Source of the DNA: Torymus aiolomorphi
Taxonomy: Eukaryota > Arthropoda > Insecta > Hymenoptera > Torymidae
Reading direction: 5' to 3'
NCBI GenBank assembly: GCA_036365515.1
Contig: CM070876.1
Location: 105,699,810 to 105,763,809, forward strand
DNA: 64,000 nucleotides
The position numbers were made by a program, and so were the translations under genes. Under the pieces are notes generated by a model, which ran no database searches, was not told the DNA's origin, and saw only the letters and a list, made by a program, of their open reading frames with translations. This document shows, one piece after another, positions 1 through 11,410 of the stretch. Every line of letters begins with the position of its first letter. Position 1 is the first letter of the stretch.

Positions 1-1148
<1,148 letters not shown>

Positions 1149-1159
1149 GTCTTACGTAG

Positions 1160-1425
1160 CTGAGGCAATCAAATATTTATTAGTTTCATTAGACTCGTTA
1201 TAATTTAAGGTATTAATTATTGTATCACGCGAGTGTTTTAGTTTCTATTAATTACATTGTATTAATTGTTTTTTTCTGTTTAATAAAAAATTGTAGCCTG
1301 AAGAGGTTGGCAGACCAAGCCAACGAAACGTTGCTTTTTCAAATGAAATCGTTGAATTTTTGATTTCTAATTCTCGCCTCCGTCAGATCGACTTAACTCA
1401 TTACCTTCTTAGTACTTCTACATAA
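1160..1425 (+). mobile_element. Penelope-like element remnant (noncoding)
   Basis: AT-rich noncoding DNA between the CA repeat and the next RT fragment. The only recognisable part is a hammerhead-like core at 1,298-1,334, a structure known from the terminal repeats of Penelope-like elements. No coding remnant is visible. The boundaries are inferred from the neighbouring elements. Confidence 0.45.
1298..1334 (+). ncRNA. hammerhead ribozyme core (Penelope type)
   Basis: The sequence shows CTGAAGA, a stem II with perfect arms GGTTGGC and GCCAAC around a short loop, then GAAAC followed by GTT. This order matches the conserved CUGANGA/GAAA core of hammerhead ribozymes, which Penelope-like elements carry in their terminal repeats. 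Stems I and III were not verified, so self-cleavage is inferred only. Confidence 0.6.
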
Positions 1426-2694
1426 GTTGCAAGCATACGGGATAAGAGGCAATGCTTATAAATTAATGCAAAGCTACTTAGCAAATAGAAAGCAGAAAGT
1501 AAGAATTGACCAAAGTGAGAGTGAACCGATAACAATAACGGTGGGAGTGCGACAAGGAACAATTCTTGGGACATTACTTTTTTTTATATTATATATAAAT
1601 GCTATACTTTATATTATATATAAATGATCTACTGATAACAATGCCAGAAAACTCAATTTTATCATATGCTGATGATACAGCAGTTATATCGTCAGGTAAA
1701 GTCTGGAAAGAAGTTTAAAGTGAAATGAATCGATATCTTGAAAAAGTAGCTATATGGCTCGCATTGAATAAACTATCATTAAACATAAGTAAAACTATGT
1801 ACATAACTTTAGATGTATATATTAACAAAGAAAAAATAAAGAGAGTTGACTCGTGTAAATATTTAGGAGTTAATTTTGATTATAATCTAAAATGGGATGA
1901 ACATATTAACTACCTAATCAAAAAAACAAGTTACTTAAATTTCATCTTCTACAAAATTAATAAATTTATGCAAATAAGTACGTTAAAGGTTAGTTACTAT
2001 GCGTTTTTTCACAGTGTTATTAATTATGGGATAATTGCCTGGGGAGGTGTATATAAAAACAATCAACATTTACTTCAAAATATACAAAACAGACTACTTA
2101 AACTAGTTTTCAAAAACACTTTTGAGCAAAATAGACCTATGAATATTAAGCAACTATTCACATGGGACTGCTTAAAATATCATTCCAACGAAATGAAAAA
2201 TATATTCTCAATCTCAAATAGTAAGACAAGAAATAAAGCTATATTATTACCAAAAATTGACAAAAGAGTAAGCGAAAAAAAAATCATATAACTGCAACAA
2301 AGACTTTCAACCTACTACCAAACGAGCTCAAAACTCTAGATATAGACAAAAGACCCACGAGGTACAAAATAAAAGAATGGATTGTGAAAAATATTTATTG
2401 AAAACGAGTTGAATATTCCTTGAAAACGATTTGATACTATAAGTTCGTTATAGTAAGTCAAGTCGAAAATTTAGATAATTGCATATAGCATATATACATA
2501 TTACTGTTTTTAGAAAGTCTATTATGATGTTAAAAAATCTTTAATAGTTTTAAGAATTAGTATTAGTTTTAGTTTTAAGTATATCTATACTCCGGATCTG
2601 CAAACAGGAAATTTATTTTTCTTGCAGGGTTACAACAATGTAATGTACTTCTATAATGTACTCTGGATAAATAAATAAAAAAAAAAAAAAAAAA
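1426..2694 (+). pseudogene. Jockey-like non-LTR RT fragment, 5'-truncated, with tail
   Basis: Degenerate reverse transcriptase. The first frame (1,427-1,627) has GVRQGTILG, the typical RT block before the catalytic motif. A second frame gives SYADDTAVIS (about 1,665-1,695), with the YADD catalytic box. A third frame (1,725-2,291) gives the thumb region with KYLGV and YYAFFHSVINYGIIAWGG. A frameshift near 1,600 and a stop just before 1,725 break the ORF. A 3' UTR and an ATAAATAAA tail end at 2,694. The same family appears on the minus strand at 48,556-49,479. Confidence 0.8.
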
Positions 2695-3285
2695 AATTGT
2701 TCCGAACACCAAAACTCGTGAAAAACCGATAAGCCGATGTGATGATAACATTTTTTTTTTCTTCTAGTTACTGTAACTTTTTCAACGAACATAATATCAT
2801 GTTCATCATTTTTTTCTATAAAGATAAGCATATTAGCAATTAAGAAAGCTCATATAGATAAGTGTGTCACAGACAGTAAAAGTGCAAAAAATTATCAAAA
2901 CAGTGATGGCATGATTTCCGAAATTCATCTTGATTTTATCTTTTTTGCTACAACTTTTTCAACAATCTTTTAATCAAGTCAATCGTAGAGTAGCGTATTC
3001 TACACACCATAATCTATAAAATAACACGATAATAGGATGTGTGCCTCTAATAGAAAAAAAATTATAAGCAGTTGAAATTCGGTTGCTGAAAAGAAACTCA
3101 AACAAAAAAATCACTATTTTAACTGGCACACTTATTGGTTAATGATTATCGGATTCTAAATAATGGTGAACTACACTAATTGGTATAAGTGATGTCACTG
3201 TCACTCTGTTAACAGTATACATATGTGCAATTCTACCGAAATAGACAAAAAAGGGTATAAAAAAAAAAAAAAAAATAATTTCGGG
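2695..3285. other. AT-rich spacer with no recognised feature
   Basis: About 590 bp of AT-rich DNA with A and T runs. I see no coding frame with family features, no long inverted repeat and no tandem array. It may be decayed transposon sequence. Confidence 0.5.
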
Positions 3286-3945
3286 CATACCTACCGCACC
3301 AGATTTTTTCGGTTCTTTGGGGGTCCCAGAACATGAAAAAATTGGTGAACACTCATTATCCATTGCCAAGCTTTTTTTGCCGACGAAATCAATTTTTCTT
3401 CTGGAAATTTTGACATGGAAAAAATGGACGAAAAGTAGTCATTGATGATGAACCAATAACAAGCTATTGAAGAGGTCAAACCAAATTTTACAAAATATCG
3501 ATTGAAGTTGAAGAATGGAGCTTCAATTTAAGATGTGAATCTTTAAAATCGGTCGATTCTGTGCAAAGCTACGTGAATTTGAAAAATTTGAAGAATTACG
3601 TGGGTTTGAAAAAAATTGCTTATTTTTGTCATTTTTCACCATTTTCAAATTCACATAGCTTTGCATAGAATCGGAGAATGTTAACGATTCTCATTTCACA
3701 TTAAAGCTCTATTCTTCAACTCTAATCACTTTTTCGTGGAATTTGGTTTGGCCTCTTCAATCGTTTGTTATTGGTTAATCATTGATGACTACTTATCGTC
3801 CATTTTTCCCATGTTAAATTTCCATAAGAAAATTGATTTCGTCGGCAAAAAAACTTGGCAACGGATAATGAGTGTTCACTAATTTTATCATGTTCTGGAA
3901 CCCCCAAAGAACCGAAAAAATATGGTGCGGTAGGTGTGCTCTAAA
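3286..3945. mobile_element. Foldback/MITE palindrome
   Basis: Two long inverted arms: about 3,288-3,590 reads CATACCTACCGCACC...GGGGGTCCCAGAACATG, and about 3,650-3,942 reads the reverse complement ending GGTGCGGTAGGTGTG. They surround a centre of about 60 bp near 3,610. Arms are imperfect (small indels), and outer A/T tracts may extend the pairing. There is no transposase frame. A non-autonomous foldback element fits. No target duplication is clear because both flanks are homopolymeric. Confidence 0.75.
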
Positions 3946-4170
3946 AAATTTTTAATTTTTTTTGTTGATAAAAATGTTTATTTCTTATGTTGTAAAGAAT
4001 CGTCAAATTTTAGTTTACAAATCGTTAAATTTGTATTAATATTTTTCATTATTAATAAAATGTTTATAGAAAAAATAAATCTTTTTTGTGAATAACGTAT
4101 AGTGTATTATTCTTGAAATTACACCTTAATAAATATTTAAAAAAAATTTTTTTTAAATTGAATATTATAT

Positions 4171-4812
4171 TTTTTAACACTCCGTGCGCAAAGCTCATTT
4201 TCGCATACGCTCTGATAAAAAAGTATGCGCTAAATTAAGCTCTTCACACGTCGTCAAAAAGATTGTGTTCGATACACGAGTGAGAAAGTAATTTTACCCT
4301 CGTTTCGCTCTGGCGCAAACGTCCACACGGGGATAAAATCACTTTTTTGCACTTGTATCGAAAATAACTATATCAATCTTTATATGGATAGAGCATTTTA
4401 TAGCATGGTGTGACCTAAATCCGCGCTTCACGCCTATTTGTGCCTTAAGCAGTCCATTATTGTACCGTGCGGTAATGCCCGAGCATAGCTAGCAGCGGAT
4501 TTAGGTAAACGTGCTATAAAATATGTTACGACTCTAGTGCCTTCAGTGGCCCACTACACGACGTGAATTATCACCCTCGCTACACTTGGGCGCTAATTTC
4601 ACGCCGTGCAATAATGGGCCACTTGAGGCTCTATTTTTCGATACTAGTACGATAAAAATGACTCTTGCGCGACAATCACACTCATGTGAGAAACATTTTT
4701 ATCGCGTGTATCGAAGATTATTTTTTTGACACTCCGTGTATGAAGTGCCATTTGTGCGCATGCTTGAAATATACACGTATAAAAGTGGCACTTTATGCTC
4801 GGAGTGTCAAAA
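4171..4812. repeat. Run of six consecutive hairpins
   Basis: Six separate inverted-repeat structures stand almost end to end: about 4,171-4,260, 4,261-4,380, 4,391-4,526, 4,531-4,633, 4,635-4,717 and 4,725-4,812. Examples of arms are TTCGATACACGAGTGAG with its partner before 4,370, and GACACTCCGTGTATGAAGTG with its partner ending at 4,809. The first and last hairpins share the terminal motif TTTTTRACACTCCGTG, suggesting one compound unit bounded by related ends. No coding frame is present. Confidence 0.7.
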
Positions 4813-4972
4813 GCTACTATTATTAAATGGAAGTACATTTTATATACGTTGAAAACGTTTTCCATAGTTTATATTTTGAGAAACCATCATCACGTATTAA
4901 CGAGTTTTAAAAATGAGTCACCATAGTTTTTTCGTATGTTTTATAACTAAAGAAAACAGATTATATTGATTA

Positions 4973-5459
4973 CGAAGATGTAATCTTCGCTGTAGCCGGC
5001 AAGTCTTTCTTGAGCGCGGCGGCGGCTGCTGTTTTATAGCTTACAATTCGGTCGTAAAAATCTTTGTCTGACTCACCTGCCCGCATTTTTGCAGACCACA
5101 TTAGCTTCACATACTCAGAGTATGTTTTTGTTTGTGTAGTGGCTGATAGTAACAGCGATTCTAGATGATCCAAATCGCGAACTGTTTCATTTCTTATGGC
5201 AGTTCGTGCTCGTCCCTTGATGTGTGCGATCATTAAGTTCGGCACTGCCCATCCGAGCTGCCTGCGTAAAGTCGTCTAAGGATAAACTATCTCCATCGTA
5301 GTCGGAGGGTCGTAACGACACTCGTGTGAGATTGTGTGTCTGCTCAGCAGCGACCATCCATTGCTGAAATGATTGCGCCTCCTGTCTACGATACGTCTCT
5401 ACTAAGTGTGACCACTTCCCGAGATCCTTCTCTAGGTCGATATCTTCTAGCGCTACCAT
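4973..5459 (-). pseudogene. gag: LTR-retrotransposon gag fragment, frameshifted
   Basis: Minus-strand frames of 90 aa (5,459 to 5,187) and 91 aa (5,245 to 4,970) are two parts of one protein, joined by a frameshift near 5,240. The first starts MVALEDIDLEKDLGKW. The second has IKGRARTAIRN, FYDRIVSYK and other spacing typical of retrotransposon capsid regions. No zinc knuckle or downstream pol is visible. The start codon lies about 70 bp after a primer-site-like sequence next to a candidate LTR at 5,530-5,954, which supports the gag call. Clade (BEL/Pao or gypsy) is undecided. Confidence 0.55.
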
Positions 5460-5508
5460 GCTGATAGATTTATGACCGTGTCTTCAATCCTAGAACAGTT
5501 AAGGTTAG

Positions 5509-5529
5509 ACTCCTCACAAGGGATGCCAG
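5509..5529 (-). promoter_or_regulatory. Primer-binding-site candidate
   Basis: On the minus strand, sequence beginning TGGCATCCC follows the presumed LTR end (GTAACA) by two bases. PBSs start with TGG to pair with tRNA CCA ends. The primer tRNA was not identified. Confidence 0.35.
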
Positions 5530-5954
5530 TTGTTACGCCTGAATTTAGGTGAATATGTGTTTATAATTAAATATCCTGGGAGTCGTTTCACGAGTGGAAG
5601 CCAATGGTTCTACTGCCCAACAAGGTAGTGGAATAATAACACAAAATTATCAATTCCAACGTTTCGAGTGATTTATTGTCACCCCTTCTCAAGGTTCTAA
5701 AAAACAAAAGTTACATATAATTAAAAAACTATAATACAATGTTCCACAATTTTCTACTGAGATCTTACCAATAATACTTAAGCTTATACTAATATAAGTG
5801 GACGCAAGAAGCTGCCACTAATCAATAAGACTATTGTAAACAATTTTACATATTTATACCGGCAGGTGAGAATGTGTGAGTGATGTAGATAGAGAGAACG
5901 CAGAGTGGGGAAACTCTTTATAAAGAAACTATTAGTGAAAACTGTAATGTAACA
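5530..5954 (-). repeat. Candidate LTR (minus strand)
   Basis: The block is bounded by TGTTAC and GTAACA, 425 bp apart, and lies directly upstream of the gag fragment. On the minus strand it has TATA-like sequences (TATAAAG near 5,925 and TATAAATA near 5,860) and AATAAA near 5,675. A hammerhead-like motif sits inside it. A second LTR is not in the window, so this rests on terminal motifs and position alone. Confidence 0.4.
5657..5695 (-). ncRNA. Degenerate hammerhead-like motif
   Basis: The minus strand reads CTTGAGAAG, a stem GGGTGA/TCACTC, then GAAACGTT. This resembles the hammerhead arrangement, but the first core box departs from CUGANGA. It is either a diverged ribozyme or a Penelope-like end inserted here. 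Confidence 0.35.
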
Positions 5955-6067
5955 TAATAACAATTTTCTTATTTAAGAGCATAAAAACTTATTATTTATT
6001 AATGAATGCTTTGTAATCAGATTTTAAATTGTATGTGTCAAATTGTCTATTAAGGCTTATATGTTGC

Positions 6068-6068
<1 letters not shown>

Positions 6069-6146
<78 letters not shown>
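6069..6146. repeat. (AT)n microsatellite
   Basis: Pure AT repeat of about 78 bp. Frames reading YIYIYI across it are artefacts. Confidence 0.97.
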
Positions 6147-6149
<3 letters not shown>

Positions 6150-6212
6150 AATATTGTAATCTTTATTTCCTTAAACCTAGGACAGTGGAAGCTCACGTGC
6201 GAGGCAGACTAT

Positions 6213-6250
6213 TATACATATATATATATATATATATATACATATATATA
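6213..6250. repeat. (AT)n microsatellite, short
   Basis: Second, shorter AT repeat with one interruption. Confidence 0.9.
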
Positions 6251-6299
6251 CAATTTGTTTCACTTTGATACAATTATGTACCAATGAAGCTTTTCGTGT

Positions 6300-6690
6300 A
6301 CAAATAGTTGAGTTAAATATAAATAATTATAAGTTACGCTTTTGATGCAATACTGCAACGAAGCTTTTCAGCGTAAACTTACAGTTAATCTGAATTCTTT
6401 GTTGAGTTGTTCGTTGATTCGTAGGCTGGTGATGCCTTCTTAACGCCGGAACCTTGCAGCGGGTACTCGAGTCTCCACTATTTCGGCCGTAATCGACTAT
6501 GCAGCGGCGCGCCGGAGGAAGCCGGGAGTGACATTGTCTCCTCGTTTGGACGCGGTTTTATACCCGACGTGAAGATAAAAAGATGAAATAAGTATTACGC
6601 GTAAGTCGGGCGCTTACGCATAATTTCGTCAAGCGCTTACGAAACTGCCGACGGCGACCGCAATTTTATATTAACGCGATATACATTATT
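6300..6690 (-). other. GC-richer block, possible promoter or LTR remnant
   Basis: This block is clearly richer in G, C and CpG than its surroundings. On the minus strand it holds GGTATAAAACCGCG near 6,550 and a GTAAGT-like donor near 6,385, an order resembling an LTR U3-R region. No paired repeat, PBS or coding frame was found, so the identity is uncertain. Confidence 0.3.
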
Positions 6691-7020
6691 AGTATGTTGT
6701 CACGTCGTGCGCGACTGAACGTTCCCACCTCCATAAGTTTGCCTACTGGGCATTCTCTCGTACTATCTTTTTTCCTTAAGATAATACTACGACGGTCGGT
6801 AAGTTACCAACCGCTCGTAAGAACACGGAGGGTAACAATACTAGCAGGACAACTTATCACTTGCGACTGACGTATGACTAAACTGACTGTACATCCACTC
6901 CATAGCAACCCACCACGAGCCTCTAGTTCCTAGAAATCCCCTCCAAAATGCATCCTATTGAACTCTTTTGATTATTCGAGAGAATCCCACCTTTTCTATC
7001 AATCTAATTAAGAAAGAGAG

Positions 7021-7028
7021 TATAAAAG
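7021..7028 (+). promoter_or_regulatory. LTR TATA box
   Basis: TATAAAAG lies 323 bp into the LTR, a plausible U3/R promoter position. The equivalent sequence is present in both copy-2 LTRs. Confidence 0.7.
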
Positions 7029-7222
7029 CGAATATGCGCCTCTACCCGGGGCAGAAGCTATCCATTTCTTTCTTTATAAGGCGAAGCCCTTTACCGTTGA
7101 TTTGTCGACTTAGAATTAATTTTAATTATTGTCTTAGAAATTTCGAGCTTTTAATCATTTCGTATTTCGAGTCTGAAATATTGTTTGTGCAAAATCACTT
7201 GTAATCATTATTATAAGCTTCT

Positions 7223-7274
7223 CTGATTGTAGTCTCGCGAATAATTGTTGTTATTATATCTCGACTACAATCAG
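7223..7274 (+). repeat. LTR hairpin, perfect 12-bp stem
   Basis: CTGATTGTAGTC and its exact reverse complement GACTACAATCAG flank a loop of about 28 bases just upstream of the polyadenylation signal. It is conserved in all three LTRs, so it could serve RNA processing or packaging. That role is inferred. Confidence 0.6.
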
Positions 7275-7305
7275 CATATAACCAGTGTAATCACTTTAAA
7301 CTTAT

Positions 7306-7311
7306 AATAAA
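7306..7311 (+). terminator. LTR polyadenylation signal
   Basis: AATAAA about 285 bp downstream of the TATA box, consistent with the R/U5 boundary. It is also present in the other LTRs. Confidence 0.6.
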
Positions 7312-7443
7312 ATATTATTATTATATTATACTCGTCATACTTTATTTCGCTGTAAACCTTCCTGCCATTTGAATCTCCCGCTACACTTTGGGTCAAGAAG
7401 ACAACGCAGAGCTACTAGATAGACTGAGTGCATCACAGCATCT

Positions 7444-7454
7444 CCAGAGTAAGT
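7444..7454 (+). promoter_or_regulatory. Splice donor in U5
   Basis: CCAGA followed by GTAAGTA is a near-consensus insect 5' splice site at 7,449. It could pair with the acceptor at 14,780-14,781 to make the envelope mRNA. The site is conserved in copy 2. Confidence 0.55.
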
Positions 7455-7716
7455 ACTACCTGATATTGGTATTTTGTTTTCTTGTTGATGCATGAGTTAT
7501 TGCTGCTTGCCGCTTGTTAGTTCGAAATTACGCGACTCTTAACTGTTATTTAAGGAATGTTCGATTACTTTCGTGAGTTCCTATTCCCGTGGTTATTACG
7601 TGTAGGCGTAGACCGAAACAGGAACATTTATCGCGCGAACTTTATCGTTTTCGCGACATTGTAATCTCGACATTACAATTTTTTTTTTCCCATTCACATT
7701 AAATAATTACCGCAAA

Positions 7717-9380
7717 ATGGCAACAGCTAGCGGCACGATAGCGCGTAACGAAGAGGCAGCCGCGATAATGAGATGCCCGCTCTCAGCAACAGATGAGGCC
7801 CTTTCAAAAGCGACGCTTAACGAACTGGTCGACGTGTTAAAAGTTAGGTACCAGACCGCGTCGGAGATAAATCCACTAAGAGTAAAAGAAATAGGGAAAT
7901 TGCAAATGTCACCGTCCGAAACAGTAGATCGCGATCTAGTTGAAAAAATTTGTTAGGACGAAATTATGATAGACATTTTAAAAGAATTTATGGATAGAAA
8001 TATTAGCGTCAAAGAAATAATTAACGCCATAGCGAGCGAGGAGAAACGTACTATCACAGAAAAAATACCACAGCTAATATATAGCAAACCGGAAATGACA
8101 GAAGATGCAGAAAGAACAGCTTTCAGAACCGCAGCTAATGAATTAGAAAATAACGGGCAGTTTTACCCGAACATGCCGTTTAACACACCATTTTTTGAAA
8201 GGGGGCATAGCACTCCTTACGCACAGGCACTAAGAAATAATTTTTCGACCAACATCAATAGTAACATTAATTCTCTACGTCAAAACTCAACCTTAGCGCC
8301 TCTAAAAAATTTATCAATCAAAGACGCACTCGATTGCATCCCTAAATTCGACGGTACTAATATTCCTCTTAGCACTTTCCTGTTCGGAGTAAGAGAGGAA
8401 GTTAGCATGATACCAGCGGCCAATGAGGTAGATTTAGCAAAATTAATCAGAAGGCGTTTAATGGGGGAAGCAGCAAAATCGATGGAAGAGGTGCATTTCG
8501 ATAGCATTAGTGAACTAATTAAGTACTTTGAAGCAAATTTCGGTTCGTATAAATCATATAAATAATCAATAAATAAATAAAACAAGGAGAAAATGTCATT
8601 ACATTCGCGAATAGAGTAAGACGCATAGCAATTGAATTGAAAGAAGCAGCAAAAAGAGACAAAAGAGATAGTGTCGAATTTAGGCAATTTGTAGAAACGG
8701 ATAAGTTAAAATTTTTCGCCCGCGGTTTGGATTGGGAAATTAAAAGACGTATGAGTGTAATGCGAACGTTTCAAGGAGCGGTTGAAAAAGCAATCGAAAT
8801 CGAACGTGAAGTCGATTGTTTTGAGAAAACGGAAAATTTTGATAAAAATAAGATCAATATAGAAACTAGCAAAAGCGCGAATGGTTCGGCCGATGTTAAA
8901 ATTGTGCAAGACAAAACGGTCGAAAATTGTCAATTTTGCGAAAAGAAAAATCACGTAGCAAAAAATTGTTGGGCATTGAAAGCACTGCTACCTCAGAACG
9001 CATAGCCACCGCAGGCGCAAACAGTACCGTGGACGGGGCCTATGCCGGCACAGGCGCGGCCATCAAACCCAAACGTACGACCATTGGCCGCCGCACGAGT
9101 GCCCACGCCTCAGCCGCCGCGCGATCTGTACAGACCGCGATCAGCTAACCCTGCCGTAGCTAGACCGAATTACAATATTAAACAATGCAATTATTGTAAA
9201 AAAGAAGGTCATTGGAAAGACCATTGTCCCGAATTGAAAACAAAAAACCGCGAAAAATCACAACACCAGGCGGGAAACGAGATAGGCCCCGCGGCACAGG
9301 GCGCAACCTGGGGGCAAGCGAAAGATACGCGCCTAGAACAAGTGAATGCGAGCAGAAATGAAAACCCGTTAGGAAATTAG
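7717..9380 (+). pseudogene. gag: Gypsy gag polyprotein, copy 1, broken
   Basis: Encodes the structural capsid/nucleocapsid precursor. The frame starts at ATG 7,717 (MATASGTIARNEEAA) and is hit by TAG at 7,954-7,956, where copy 2 has CAG. About 45 bp near 8,555 has been replaced by a short stretch ending in ATAA repeats, and TAG occurs again near 9,003. A capsid-like region reads SIKDALDCIPKFDGTNIPLSTFLFGV. Two CCHC zinc knuckles follow: CQFCEKKNHVAKNC (near 8,930) and CNYCKKEGHWKDHC (near 9,187-9,228). Copy 2 lacks the second knuckle. Confidence 0.85.
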
Positions 9381-9385
9381 TACTT

Positions 9386-11365
9386 TTGAGCATAAATAGA
9401 AAGTTCCCAGTTGTAGAGTTGCATTTAGATAACTACGGACCATCGCTTAAATTAATGTTAGATACGGGTGCTGGTCCGTCATTATTGAAAATCAGTAAAA
9501 AACCTAGTAAAGCCATTGTAATTGAAAACGAGATATTAGAACTCAGGGGCTTTACAAAAGAGTCAATTAACTCGTGCGATAAAGTACCATTATTATTCCG
9601 TGACATAACCTTGTATTTTCATCTCATTCCTGATAATTTTCCGATTGAGGAAGACGGATTAATTGGTAGTGAAGTACTAAGGAGATATGGGGCAAAGATT
9701 AACTACGAGGAAAATATTTTGTACATCGCGTCGCACGTAATCGCTCTACGGTGCACGGGTAGCGTAAATATCGTTAAAACAACAAACAAGGAGAGCGTAA
9801 AATTAGCAAGAATAGAACGGCGCAAGGCCAGTGCGGTTGTAGGCAAGCTAAGCAATTCTTGTGTTTCTCGTGATATAGCTACTCAGCATGAACGTGTAGA
9901 TGTTAATAAATGTTCCTTAACTAGTATAATTAATTCCCCAACTCAGTACACTGTCACAACCATAGCAAATCGAATTAGTAAGGAAACGGGAAATAAAGAT
10001 AATATAGAATTGCATAAAAATATTGAAAGATCTAAGAACTCGAAAAACTCGACTTGTAAAAATATAGAAACTGGAAATATGGAAAAGCCAGTAAACTTAA
10101 CTAGAAAAAAGTTTAGAATCGAAAAACTTGAAAAATCAAAAGAATCAACTTGTAAAAACTTGAAAAATTTGTTCGGGCCCGAAAAGTTGTTTAAAAAAAA
10201 TTGTAGCTTGAAAAATTCGTTCGGTGAAAATAAAGTTCACAAAAACTTGATTATTCAAAATAGGAATTTGAGAATTAAATATCTGCAAAAGAATAAATTT
10301 TCAAATAAAATAAGAAAGAAATCCAACAAATACGGAAATTTGAAGGATAAAATTCGTAAAATAACTTGGAAAAATATTTTGCTCGGTGAAAACTCGTCCA
10401 CCCGTAACGTAAATAGCCAGAAGTCAAAATTGTTAAATAAAAATTTGAAAACTAGTCCTGGTGAACATGTTTTTGTAATGGAATTGATTAGCTTGAAAAA
10501 TAAAAGTAAAAATTGTAAACGTGCTAGGGAAACCCATAGAATTAAAAAAAACTTGTTTGTTAAAAATAGAAATAATACGGATCCGTTTAGTAAAAGAAAT
10601 AAAATGGACGGAAATGCTCGAGAAAACCATGTTTTAACATATAAGAATAATCAAGATACACCGAAAAACTTGAGGAAAGATTATACTAAAATAGCATTCG
10701 TGACTAATAAAGTAAAGGCTTTCGGAACAATGCGTCACAATTACGCAAAGTGTAAAAAGTTAAAAACACGAGGTAATAGTTTCGGTAAAATCGGTAGTAC
10801 CATACGCGAGCGAAGGAAATGGCTGCGTAATCAAATCAGAATCGGAAGGAGCGGAAGTAATAAAACTCCGAGTCGGTCGCATCGCATCGCATTAGGCGAT
10901 CATGCGCAAATCTACCATTGTTTAGAAAACTTATGTAGAAAGATAAAAGCATTAGCTCATTTACAAGCAGTCAAAAAGACCCGACCGGTACATTTATATG
11001 GTAATGCGTTAGCTCTCCTGTGTTGCTACGCCATCCCCTTGTTGAATAAATTAAGGAAATTTTGTATGACAAACGAAGATACGTGTACCGACATCCTGTG
11101 CGCTTTCCGTCAATCGTTACATGATATTAGAAGAAAAGGAAGCGGTTTAGGCCGGTCAATATGGAAACATCGTTCGCGGCCGTATTATACTACGAAAATG
11201 GATAGCGTAGATAGGCGGGACTATAAAAAGCCCACGCCACGCGCCCGGAACATAATGTGTGTGAGAAGTGGGAAAATATTAGCGGCAAGTGATCGCGTAA
11301 TTAAATTAAAAGAATTACTCCGTCTAGAGCATTTATCAGAGAATCAGAAAATGGATATTGAATGA
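9386..11365 (+). pseudogene. pol: Pol N-terminal part: protease and long basic spacer, copy 1
   Basis: The frame begins with a retropepsin-like aspartic protease. LMLDTGAGPSLL (about 9,450-9,485) carries the catalytic DTG, and the downstream GLIGSEVLRRYG matches the second conserved protease block. After about residue 150 comes a long Lys/Asn-rich region (about 9,860-11,260) with no recognised domain, far longer than the usual protease-RT linker. The frame ends at TGA 11,363, where copy 2 reads serine and continues into RT, so this stop is a private lesion. The ATG at 9,386 is internal to the frame. Normal expression would be from a Gag-Pol fusion. Confidence 0.8.
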
Positions 11366-11410
11366 ATATTAATTAATTTCGCGGACAGATTTTATTTATC
11401 CAGAGATATT

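Larger units (their letters stand above)
6698..7677 (+). repeat. 5' LTR of gypsy copy 1
   Basis: 980 bp, starting TGTCACGTCG and ending CGACATTACA. It is nearly identical to the LTRs of copy 2 (979 and 980 bp). It contains a TATA box, a polyadenylation signal, an internal 12-bp stem hairpin and a strong splice donor. Confidence 0.95.
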
